Part shown: one piece after another, positions 1 to 7,269 of the stretch
Layout: each line of letters opens with the position of its first letter
How positions within the stretch are numbered: the first letter of the stretch is position 1
DNA from: an uncultured Veillonellaceae bacterium
Lineage (GTDB): Bacteria > Bacillota > Negativicutes > Selenomonadales > Selenomonadaceae
Assembly (NCBI GenBank): GCA_902801565.1
Contig: CADCIX010000013.1
Span: 1 to 64,000, forward strand
Direction: 5' to 3'
DNA length: 64,000 nt
Notes under the pieces: generated by a model
The model's database searches: none
What the model saw: only the letters and a program-made list of their open reading frames with translations
Told to the model about the DNA's origin: nothing
Made by a program: the position numbers and the translations under genes

Positions 1-169
1 TGCAAAAAAACACGGCACGAACGTAATCGTGGCTCTACGGCTGGCATTCTCAGGCAGAGCCAGGGAAGCCATCTGTGGTGCATGCTAGTGAACAATTACC
101 TTCAGAGGATGCAGTAAAAAGGCATCCTGTCAGGAACCTTTGAGGAGACAGATTGGAAGCCCCGCTGTA

Positions 170-198
170 TTGAAAAATGCAACCGAAAATGATATAAT
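170..198 (+). promoter_or_regulatory. SigA-type promoter of the M48 protease gene
   Basis: TTGAAA (170-175) and TATAAT (193-198) are separated by 17 bases and lie about 43 bases upstream of the ATG at 241. Bases 1-169 hold several short hairpins but no gene or RNA family I can recognise. Confidence 0.7.
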
Positions 199-240
199 AT
201 TCCGTGTATAGAATTTTTGAAATTATGGGAGAGGGATAAG

Positions 241-1356
241 ATGTTTTGCAAGAAAACCGTAAAGAAGATCTCTGCAGCGGCATTGTCTGCTGTGCTTGGC
301 CTGTCCTTGAGTTTTTCTGCCGTTTCCATGCCGGAAGCCTCCGCTATTGGCCTTGGGGATGTTGTTGGCATTGGCATTGGGGCGGCACAAGCAGCGCAGC
401 AAAAAGAACAGGTAATGAAGGAATATAGGTACCTCAATACGGATGAGGAAGGGCGTGAAATGCTTTTCCGGAAATTTCAGAATGACTATGGTGTCAATGA
501 TGATTATGAATTATGCCAGAGGTTTGACACGATCATGGCGAATCTGTCCGCTGCTGTGGCGGAGGTTGACCCGAGCATCAAGGAACGTCCCTATAAGTAT
601 TTCATCAGCCAGGATAACAGCATCAATGCAGCATGTGGCATGGGGCATGTGATGATGGTGAATACCGGCACATTCCGTTATATGAACGATGATGAGCTTG
701 CTGCTATTGTTGGACATGAGATGGGACATGGGCAGAAAGACCATATGATCAAGAGCCTTTCCTCCAACATGGACAAGACCTTGCTGGCAAGTATTGCGGT
801 GGCTGCCACAGGGGGCACTGCTTTGGCGAATGTTCTTGGCAGCCTTACCTTGAACCAGTCCATTGTCCATGCGGACAAACGCAAGGAGTGGGAAGCCGAT
901 GGCCTTGCCTTTGAGTACATCGTGCATACGAATTACAATCCCGGTGCCTGTGCTGCTGTCATGCAGAAATTCATTGATCTCATGGGACCTCAGAAGCAGA
1001 ATTTTGGCGAGATGCTGCTCAATCCATCGGACCATCCCAACAGCGAGGCACGGAGGGACAAGTATGCCGAGAAGCTTTCGGAATACAGCGGCAAACATGT
1101 TACTGCCAAGAATGGAAAGGTCATGGTGAATGGCAAGGACTTCGTTGCTCCGGCTCCTGCCGGTGGCATGAGTGCCATGGAGCGTTCCTATTTCGTTTTC
1201 GGGAATCTTGCCGCTGCATACAATCATGGTCAGAACAAAGGGGATGCCCATGTGGAGAATGGAACCGTCATGCTTGGACTGCAGCCCATCCTCACTCCGG
1301 TGGAGGGCGATGAGTCTGCTGAGGTTCTGGCGGAAAGGCTGAACAGCATCAAGTGA
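241..1356 (+). CDS. M48-family zinc metalloprotease, exported
   Basis: A 371-residue exported protease. Residues 1 to about 36 form a signal peptide with a basic start, a hydrophobic core and an Ala-Ser-Ala end. The zinc motif HEMGH lies near residues 158-162, and a downstream WEAD motif near residue 217 supplies the third (Glu) ligand, as in M48 peptidases of the LoiP/BepA group that act on envelope proteins. The ATG at 241 is preferred over an in-frame TTG at 217 because GGGAGAGGG sits 5 bases upstream of it. The gene stands alone between its own promoter and the parS/repeat region. Family assignment is firm; substrate is unknown. Confidence 0.9.
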   Translation: MFCKKTVKKISAAALSAVLGLSLSFSAVSMPEASAIGLGDVVGIGIGAAQAAQQKEQVMKEYRYLNTDEEGREMLFRKFQNDYGVNDDYELCQRFDTIMANLSAAVAEVDPSIKERPYKYFISQDNSINAACGMGHVMMVNTGTFRYMNDDELAAIVGHEMGHGQKDHMIKSLSSNMDKTLLASIAVAATGGTALANVLGSLTLNQSIVHADKRKEWEADGLAFEYIVHTNYNPGACAAVMQKFIDLMGPQKQNFGEMLLNPSDHPNSEARRDKYAEKLSEYSGKHVTAKNGKVMVNGKDFVAPAPAGGMSAMERSYFVFGNLAAAYNHGQNKGDAHVENGTVMLGLQPILTPVEGDESAEVLAERLNSIK

Positions 1357-1409
1357 TAAGTGGATAAGAGAATGTATTTTGGGGCCGGCAATCTTCTGTC
1401 GGCCCTATT

Positions 1410-1425
1410 TGTTTCACGTGAAACA
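1410..1425. promoter_or_regulatory. parS centromere site
   Basis: TGTTTCACGTGAAACA is a perfect 16-bp palindrome identical to the Bacillus parS consensus bound by Spo0J/ParB. It lies 200 bp upstream of parA and directly abuts a mosaic repeat. It would be the nucleation site for the ParB encoded at 2362. Confidence 0.95.
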
Positions 1426-1426
1426 A

Positions 1427-1564
1427 ATTTTGCCTTTGGCAAAATTTGAATCCCCTCCGGGGACTAGCTTCGCGTCGCTATGCGTTATGACGAAACATAG
1501 TTTCGTCGAAACGTCAATATGTATATTTTGCCTTTGGCAAAATTTGAACTATGCGTTATAATAA
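1427..1564 (+). repeat. Mosaic repeat family A, copy 1
   Basis: Two copies of the palindromic unit TTTTGCCTTTGGCAAAA followed by TTTGAA flank a segment with a TCCCCTCCGGGGA hairpin and a GACGAAAC-ATA-GTTTCGTC hairpin (1489-1507). The copy ends with TGCGTTATAA. The same modules recur at 14601-14637 and, inverted, at 40291-40465. Confidence 0.85.
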
Positions 1565-1610
1565 TATGGTGTTTGAAATGGACGTTGATTTGGAAAAGAG
1601 ATGGTGATAT

Positions 1611-2369
1611 TTGGCTAGGACGATAGCGATTGCAAACCAGAAGGGCGGCGTGGGCAAGACCACGACGGCGGTGAACCTCTGCGCCTGTCTTGCGGCTTTG
1701 AAGAAAAAGGTGCTGCTGGTGGACTGCGATCCCCAGGGGAATGCTACCAGTGGCTTCGGCATCAACAAGTCGGAGCTGGAGGCGACGGTATATGATGTGC
1801 TGATCAACAACAAGGACATCCATGAGGCAATCAAGGCGACGGAATACAAGGTGGACCTCCTGCCATCGAACATCGAGCTGGCGGGTGCGGAGATCGAGCT
1901 TGTGGCAGCGATTTCCAGGGAGACCCGTCTGAAGAAGGCATTGTCTCCGGTGCTGGAGGAGTATGACTATATCTTTATTGACTGTCCTCCTTCTCTGGGA
2001 CTTTTGACTCTCAATTCCTTGGCGGCGGCGGATTCTGTCCTCATGCCCATCCAGTGCGAATTCTATGCCCTGGAGGGCGTGTCCCAGCTCATGAACACGA
2101 TCCAGCTGATCCAGAACAATCTCAATCCCGATTTGAAGATTGAGGGCGTGCTGATGACGATGTACGATGCCCGCACCAATCTTTCCATGCAGGTCGTCCA
2201 TGAAGTTCGGAAGAATTTTGGCGATGCGGTCTACAAATCCATGATTCCGCGCAATGTGCGGCTTTCCGAGGCACCTTCCTATGGGGAGCCCATCATCGTC
2301 TACGATGGCAAGTCCAAGGGTGCGGAGGAATACATGAATCTTGCGAAGGAGGTAATCAAGCGTGGCTAG
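1611..2369 (+). CDS. parA: ParA/Soj chromosome-partition ATPase
   Basis: A 252-residue ParA/Soj protein. The deviant Walker A motif KGGVGKTTT lies near residues 10-18, followed by VDCDPQGNAT and a Walker B DCPPSLG near residue 124. It is a cytoplasmic, nucleoid-binding ATPase that works with ParB-parS to segregate origins. The start is a TTG: no ATG or GTG gives the conserved MARTIAIANQKGG beginning, and its ribosome site (GAGATGGTGAT) is weak. It overlaps parB by 8 bases, so the two are translated together. No gidA, gidB or dnaA lies beside it, unlike the usual origin-proximal arrangement. Confidence 0.96.
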   Translation: MARTIAIANQKGGVGKTTTAVNLCACLAALKKKVLLVDCDPQGNATSGFGINKSELEATVYDVLINNKDIHEAIKATEYKVDLLPSNIELAGAEIELVAAISRETRLKKALSPVLEEYDYIFIDCPPSLGLLTLNSLAAADSVLMPIQCEFYALEGVSQLMNTIQLIQNNLNPDLKIEGVLMTMYDARTNLSMQVVHEVRKNFGDAVYKSMIPRNVRLSEAPSYGEPIIVYDGKSKGAEEYMNLAKEVIKRG

Positions 2370-3312
2370 CAAGGTACATGGCGGCTTGGGAAAGGGGCTT
2401 GGCGCGTTGCTCCAGAGTACGCCGGTGGCTTCTGTTCCTCCGGGAGAGAAGGTTCAGGAAATCAAGGTATCTGACATTCGGGCGAACCGTTACCAGCCGC
2501 GCCAGGATTTCGATGAGGGTGCCATGGAGGAACTCAAGGAGTCCATCAAGAGCTATGGCGTGCTGCAGCCTGTCCTGGTGCGCAAATTGCCGGACGGGGG
2601 CTATGAACTGGTGGCCGGGGAACGCCGTCTGCGGGCGGCAAAGCTGGCAGGGGTGGAGGAAATCCCTGCCATGGTAAAGGAATACAATGACGCAGAAATC
2701 AGTGAGATCGCCCTGATTGAGAACATCCAGAGGGAAGATCTCAACGTCATTGAGGAAGCCCATGCCTATGACCGTCTGATGAAGGAATTCCAGCTGACGC
2801 AGGAGGCCATGGCGGGCAAATTGGGGCGCAGCCGTTCCCATATCGCCAATACGCTTCGTTTGCTGAAGCTTGCGCCAAAGGTTCAGGACTATGTTTCCAA
2901 TGGGACCCTTTCCATGGGGCAGGCACGTCCTCTCCTGGCCCTTGAGGACGAGGAGCTTCAATGCTCGACGGCAGACACGATACAGGAACAGGATCTTTCG
3001 GCGCGTCAGGCGGAAGCACTGGTGAAACGGATACAGGCGGGGGAGGACGTCGCTCCGAAGAAATCCTCACCGGCTGTAAAGGAGCAGGCGGTCTATGTGC
3101 GGGATGCGGAGGAGAAATTGCGGCAGCTGTTGGGAACCCAGGTGAAGATCCTCAGCGGCAAGAAGAAGAACCGCATAGAGATCGAGTTCTATTCCGAGGA
3201 GGATCTGGAGCGCATCCTTCAAAGCATGACGCAGACGCAGGATGATAGCGCGAAGCAGGAAAAGATTGAGGCACTGAGGAAGGTTTCCCTGGCACAGAAT
3301 TTCACAGTGTAA
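2362..3312 (+). CDS. parB: ParB/Spo0J CTP-dependent partition protein
   Basis: A 316-residue ParB. The N-terminal CTPase domain carries the GERRLRA motif near residue 85 and ENIQRE near residue 120. A central helix-turn-helix (GKLGRSRSHIANTLRLLKL, about 151-169) recognises parS, and the C-terminal part is the dimerisation region. Start is a GTG at 2362 preceded by GAAGGAGG inside the end of parA. The cognate parS is at 1410. The protein loads at parS, spreads as a sliding clamp and recruits SMC in Firmicutes; its role here is inferred from the family. Confidence 0.96.
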   Translation: MASKVHGGLGKGLGALLQSTPVASVPPGEKVQEIKVSDIRANRYQPRQDFDEGAMEELKESIKSYGVLQPVLVRKLPDGGYELVAGERRLRAAKLAGVEEIPAMVKEYNDAEISEIALIENIQREDLNVIEEAHAYDRLMKEFQLTQEAMAGKLGRSRSHIANTLRLLKLAPKVQDYVSNGTLSMGQARPLLALEDEELQCSTADTIQEQDLSARQAEALVKRIQAGEDVAPKKSSPAVKEQAVYVRDAEEKLRQLLGTQVKILSGKKKNRIEIEFYSEEDLERILQSMTQTQDDSAKQEKIEALRKVSLAQNFTV

Positions 3313-3367
3313 TGCAATATATCAACACGGCCGGAAAAGGGCGAAAAAGGGGGATGTCAGAGATTTC

Positions 3368-3874
3368 ATGGATATACAAGCACTTAACAGCACGATGATG
3401 AACCATCTTTTTTACATTATGGTTGGTTTGTCTGTTCTGGTGGTCATCTTGCTGATTGTCTTGGGAAATGTTTATTACAACCTGTCCTATCTCAAGAAAA
3501 GATATCGCAAGATGATGACAGGGGTCGATGGCGCGAACATGGAGCGGATGCTGATCGGCCACATTGATGAGACGAAGGCAGTTGTGGAGGAGAACCGGCG
3601 CATTGATGAGGAGAACCGGCGGATTGGGGCATTGCTCCAGAAGGCGATTACCCGCGTGGGTGTTGTGAGGTTCAGTGCCTTTGAGGGCATGGGGAGCGAT
3701 TTGAGCTATGCGGTTGCTCTGCTGGATGCCGAGAATAATGGGGTAGTCCTTTCCAGCATCTTTGGCAGGGATGATTCCCGCAGCTATGTAAAGCCGATTG
3801 AGGCAGGGACATCCAAATACAAGCTCACCCAGGAAGAAGAGCAGGCATTGAGGGATGCCGTGCGGAAGGGGTAA
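3368..3874 (+). CDS. DUF4446 family membrane-anchored protein
   Basis: A 168-residue protein with one membrane segment near residues 15-37, a charged linker rich in EENRRI repeats (about 70-90), and a C-terminal domain with RVGVVRFSAFEGMGSDLSYA followed by LLDAENNGVVLSSI. This matches DUF4446, a family repeatedly found directly downstream of parB in Firmicutes. Function is unknown. The gene follows parB by 55 bases and abuts the M23 peptidase gene, so it is probably in the same transcript. Confidence 0.85.
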   Translation: MDIQALNSTMMNHLFYIMVGLSVLVVILLIVLGNVYYNLSYLKKRYRKMMTGVDGANMERMLIGHIDETKAVVEENRRIDEENRRIGALLQKAITRVGVVRFSAFEGMGSDLSYAVALLDAENNGVVLSSIFGRDDSRSYVKPIEAGTSKYKLTQEEEQALRDAVRKG

Positions 3875-4822
3875 ATGGCAATGTCAGGAAAGAAAGAATA
3901 TACCATCAAGTTCATACCCAGTGGAAATGGGACGGTGCACAGCGTCCGTCTGCCTGCCCGCCTCTTTCAGTATGGACTGGCATCCATGGCAATCGGGGCT
4001 CTGCTTTTTGTGGGAGCCTTCAGCTATGCGGTATACAGTACGTTCATCTCACGGAACAATGCGACGGAAATCGGGGAACTTCGGCAGGTGAACAGCATCC
4101 AGCAGGAGCAGCTCCTGCAGCTTGCCCGAAAGGCAAATTCCCTGCAGGACCAGATAGAACAGCTTGCCCAGATGGAGAATGAGCTCAGGCGGCTTTCGGG
4201 AATTGCCCCGAGCGAGGAGGCACCGCCTTCTGTTACGATGGAAGGCGACGGTGAGCATGCGGGACAGGGAGGGCCTTATATCCAGCCCGATGTGCGGAAT
4301 GTGGGGCTTGCCCTTGACCAGGTGGAAAAGGAACTGGAAAAGCGCAGGGCGAGCCTGACGCAGCTTCGGAATCAGCTCAAGGAGCGGCAGGCACAGGTTG
4401 GGCCTTTTGGCTTCGCAGGAATCGTGATTCCCGGCGTGGGCGCGACGACACCTTCCATCTGGCCGACGGATGGTGTGGTGAGCTCCCCCTATGGACTTCG
4501 CTGGAACGGCTCGGATTTCCATCCGGGCATCGATATTGCCAATGATATGGGTACGCCCATCGTGGCGACGGCAGACGGTGTTGTCATTGAGGCCGGATGG
4601 AATTCCGGCGGCTATGGCAATATGGTGGACATTGACCACGGGAGTGGCATCATGACGCGTTATGCCCATGCCTCCCAGGTTGTGGTCACTGCGGGACAGC
4701 ATGTGCGCCGCGGTCAGCTCATCGCCTACATGGGCAGCACGGGATTCAGCACAGGCCCCCATGTCCACTACGAAGTCCGCATTGATGGTCAGGCCGTGAA
4801 CCCGGTCACTTATCTGCATTGA
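3875..4822 (+). CDS. M23-family murein endopeptidase, membrane-anchored
   Basis: A 315-residue protein starting at the ATG that directly follows the stop of the preceding gene. It has a cytoplasmic N-terminus, one membrane segment near residues 36-58, a coiled-coil region (about 65-110) and a second helical stretch (about 150-175). The C-terminal LytM/M23 domain begins near residue 205. Zinc and catalytic residues are visible in HPGIDIAND and GPHVHYEVR. Such proteins cut peptide cross-links in peptidoglycan or, if degenerate, activate other hydrolases; here the catalytic motifs look intact. Confidence 0.92.
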   Translation: MAMSGKKEYTIKFIPSGNGTVHSVRLPARLFQYGLASMAIGALLFVGAFSYAVYSTFISRNNATEIGELRQVNSIQQEQLLQLARKANSLQDQIEQLAQMENELRRLSGIAPSEEAPPSVTMEGDGEHAGQGGPYIQPDVRNVGLALDQVEKELEKRRASLTQLRNQLKERQAQVGPFGFAGIVIPGVGATTPSIWPTDGVVSSPYGLRWNGSDFHPGIDIANDMGTPIVATADGVVIEAGWNSGGYGNMVDIDHGSGIMTRYAHASQVVVTAGQHVRRGQLIAYMGSTGFSTGPHVHYEVRIDGQAVNPVTYLH

Positions 4823-4858
4823 GGGCTGAAGTTCTGGGATGAAGGATGAGAGATATCC

Positions 4859-5783
4859 ATGGAAAAACCGAAAGAAAGCATTCAGCACCTTTTTTTGAGA
4901 AATGTGCTCATACTTCTTGGCGTGCTGCTGTTATTGCAGGCAGTGATTGCTGCTTTTCAGATCAAGGAAAGCATGGAGGCACAGGTCGAAGAAAATCTTG
5001 AATCCCGCGCGGAGGCCATTGCGGGGGAAATCAACCAGCGACTTTTGACCTTCCGGCTCAAGGCGGAGGGATTTGCTCTTGCGGCGACGAGCCTTCCCGT
5101 TTACGAGGAAGGCCCGCTTTACCGCATGCTGAACACCCATATTGAATCGGATCCCATGATTGTGGGGGGCGGATTTTGGTTCGCCCCCTATGTTTACGAT
5201 TCTCAGCGGCGGTTTGTCTGCGGTTATTCCGAGAGGGACGGGAATGGCGGCATCCGCATTGCAGAAGGCTATGTGGGCGGGAACTATGACTACACGGAGA
5301 CGGGATGGTATCACAGCGGGCAATGGCATGTAAAAAAGGCCTCATGGACTGGGCCTTACCGTGATGAGGTGACAGGCGTGCCCATGCTGACGGCAACCTG
5401 CGGCCTTTGGAAGGAGAGGCGTTTTGAAGGCTGCGTTACTCTGGATGTTGGCATGAGCGAGCTGGAGGAGTATATCCAGGGCGTTCGCGTCGGACAGACC
5501 GGCCATGTCTTTTTCGTCCGCCGGGATGGCCATTTCGGGGCTTCCTGACAGGGAGATTGCCGAGCAGAAGGCAAAACAGCTCTTGAAGGCTGCGCGGGAG
5601 CTTGAGGCAGACGGGCGGAAGGCCGGCATCACTTCCAGCATTGGCATTTCCCTTGCTCCCCTTCAGGGAAGCAGCTACGAGGAACTTTTTGCCGCAGCGG
5701 ACCGGTGCCTCTACAAGGTAAAGAACCAGGGACGTGACGGCTACTGCATTGGGACAGATGAGCAGGTACATCATGAGCTCTGA
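4859..5783 (+). pseudogene. Cache-GGDEF diguanylate cyclase broken by internal deletion
   Basis: Frame 1 (4859-5548) encodes a membrane helix (about 13-32) and an extracytoplasmic Cache domain ending in VFFVRRDG, where such domains normally continue. From about 5530 the coding sense passes to another frame (to 5783), which encodes only the last part of a GGDEF domain: LPDREIAEQKA, SSIGISLAP and AADRCLYKVKNQGRDGY. The second membrane helix and the GGDEF core are absent. I infer an internal deletion of roughly 300-400 bases of coding sequence with a frame change. The upstream frame could still yield a truncated Cache protein. It stands alone after the M23 gene. Confidence 0.85.
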
Positions 5784-5790
5784 TGAAAGA

Positions 5791-5820
5791 AGCCTTCCCT
5801 CTATAGGGAAGGCTTTTTTG
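5791..5820 (+). terminator. Rho-independent terminator
   Basis: AGCCTTCCCT pairs with AGGGAAGGCT across a 4-base loop, followed by seven T. It closes the M23/broken-cyclase region before the convergent gene at 5824. Confidence 0.85.
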
Positions 5821-5823
5821 TCT

Positions 5824-6453
5824 TCATTCTTCGCTGCTCAGCAGCCGGAACATCAGCTGCTCGTACTTCTGGCGTTTGATGCCGGAGCTGTGGTCGATGG
5901 CCCATTGCAGGATCTTCAGGTTCTTTTCCCAGTTCATGGAGTTGCGCGAGAGCGTCCAGGTGCCGTTCAGGAAGTTGTCGGCGGCCTGCAGGCGGGTCTT
6001 GTTCAGGAGCTTCTGCACGGTGGTGGGGCTCATGTTGTGCTCCCTGGCAATCGCCTTGATGGACTGGCCTTCATAGATGTGCTGGATGAGGATGTCTGCG
6101 CCTTCCTCTGCAATGCTGTACTTCGGCGGGCGGCCTGTGGATTCCTTGCGCACCTTTGCGGGCGGGGCAATGAGGGAGCGCATGGCCTCTGAGGCAATCT
6201 CGTCCAGTATGATGGCGTGGTACTGTTCCGGCACAGTCCCGTCCGGGCTGGCGGGGATGTCCTCGATGAGCCCCCAGGAGCCGCTGCCCATGATGAGGAC
6301 AACAAGACGCTCATCCCCGGGCGTTGCTGATAGGATTTCTGTGGAGAGGAGATAGGCGGAGCCTTCCGCGATGGAGAGCATATCCGCCAGTTTGGGACGG
6401 GTCTCGGCATTGATGTCGCCCATGTGCAGCAGGAATTGGTCACGAGCTTCCAT
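5824..6453 (-). CDS. HTH protein with resolvase-like C-terminal motif, function unknown
   Basis: A 209-residue protein. The only part I recognise is GRPPKYS (about 127-133) followed by EGQSIKAIAREHNMSPTTV, a helix-turn-helix like the DNA-binding tail of Hin-type recombinases. The catalytic serine recombinase domain is absent. The N-terminal 110 residues (with DERLVVLIMGSGSWG) are unfamiliar, and the C-terminus has a tryptophan-containing segment (EKNLKILQWAIDHSSG). Start at 6453 has AGGAAAGGA upstream. It may be a DNA-binding regulator; it is transcribed alone, convergent with the broken cyclase gene. Confidence 0.6.
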   Translation of the reverse strand: MEARDQFLLHMGDINAETRPKLADMLSIAEGSAYLLSTEILSATPGDERLVVLIMGSGSWGLIEDIPASPDGTVPEQYHAIILDEIASEAMRSLIAPPAKVRKESTGRPPKYSIAEEGADILIQHIYEGQSIKAIAREHNMSPTTVQKLLNKTRLQAADNFLNGTWTLSRNSMNWEKNLKILQWAIDHSSGIKRQKYEQLMFRLLSSEE

Positions 6454-6506
6454 ATACAGTACATCCTTTCCTAAGAAATATGGCGAAAATATTTATTGAT
6501 ATAACA

Positions 6507-6535
6507 ATTATATCGCGAATTTCCTTGGATGAAAA
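6507..6535 (-). promoter_or_regulatory. SigA-type promoter for the HTH gene
   Basis: On the minus strand TTTTCA (6535-6530) and TATAAT (6512-6507) are 17 bases apart and lie about 55 bases before the ATG at 6453. The rest of 6454-6755 is AT-rich intergenic DNA in which I see no gene. Confidence 0.5.
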
Positions 6536-6755
6536 GAAAGTTTTTGAAATAATTATTATAATATCTGTTATACTACGTATTTATATATTGTCAGCACATT
6601 CCCTTCGTATTTTTAATCAAAATCCAATCTGCTTCTAATGGTTTTTAAAAGTTGATTTAGTAAACTAATGGCATAGCAGGAGGGAGATGTCACACGATAG
6701 GCAGAAGCCTGGTAGTGTCGATTCAATAGGCGGAAAAGAAAAGGGGATGTTCACA

Positions 6756-7133
6756 GTGATAAAAGGAACTTGCAGGAAGGCGGTGGCTGTTGCTCTGTGC
6801 AGCATCCTGAGCTTTGGCGTGGTCAGTACGGCTATGATGGAGCCGGCCTCGGCGGCATCGCGCCATAGTGTTAGCTATGGTGACAGGGACAAGGGGCTGG
6901 AGCGGATGAACTCCCACCAAAGGAGAGACAGGGAGTTTCGCGAGAGACAGCGGAGGGAAGAGGAACGGCGTGAGCGGGAGCGTCGCGAGCGGGAACGCCG
7001 TGAAAGAGAGCGCCATGAGCGGGAACGCCATGAAAGGGAGCACAGGTCCAACAGGGGACATTCCCAGGGTGAGGTGAATACGGCAGCGATTGTCGGGGCG
7101 GTCATTGGCGCTGTTATTGCGAAGAATACCTGA
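6756..7133 (+). CDS. Exported Arg/Glu-rich repeat protein with glycine-zipper tail
   Basis: About 125 residues. The first 30 form a signal peptide ending ASA. Next comes a charged block (about 50-100) built of RRERE/RHERE pentapeptides, then a C-terminal AAIVGAVIGAVIA segment resembling glycine-zipper membrane helices of outer-membrane lipoprotein-like proteins. Three starts are possible: ATG 6687 and ATG 6747 have Shine-Dalgarno spacings that are too short, whereas GTG 6756 has AAGGGG 9 bases upstream, so I prefer it. Function is unknown. The gene has its own terminator and is monocistronic. Confidence 0.6.
   Translation: MIKGTCRKAVAVALCSILSFGVVSTAMMEPASAASRHSVSYGDRDKGLERMNSHQRRDREFRERQRREEERRERERRERERRERERHERERHEREHRSNRGHSQGEVNTAAIVGAVIGAVIAKNT
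6966..7040 (+). repeat. 15-bp tandem repeat, five units, coding
   Basis: Five 15-bp units of the form CGNCRYGARMGRGAR encode Arg-Arg/His-Glu-Arg-Glu each. Third positions vary between units, so the array has been kept at protein level and is not a recent slippage product. Confidence 0.75.
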
Positions 7134-7166
7134 AAACAGTAGTAAGTTGACAGAGTCAACCACAAA

Positions 7167-7200
7167 AGGGAATCGAAAAATCGGTTCCCTCTTTTTATTT
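7167..7200 (+). terminator. Rho-independent terminator
   Basis: AGGGAATCGA (7167-7176) pairs with TCGGTTCCCT (7181-7190), followed by CTTTTTATTT. Confidence 0.85.
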
Positions 7201-7207
7201 CCTCCTA

Positions 7208-7236
7208 TTGTATTTTAAGTGCAATTTCTCTAAAAT
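7208..7236 (+). promoter_or_regulatory. SigA-type promoter of the HD-GYP regulator
   Basis: TTGTAT (7208-7213), 17-base spacer, TAAAAT (7231-7236), about 34 bases before the ATG at 7270. Confidence 0.55.
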
Positions 7237-7269
7237 ATAGGTATAAAATATTTTTTAGGAGTGCGTGGC

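Noticed and set aside
1-169. A structured RNA gene at the left edge (several short hairpins).
   Set aside because: I could not match it to 6S, SRP, RNase P, tmRNA or a known riboswitch, and no terminator follows; evidence is too thin.
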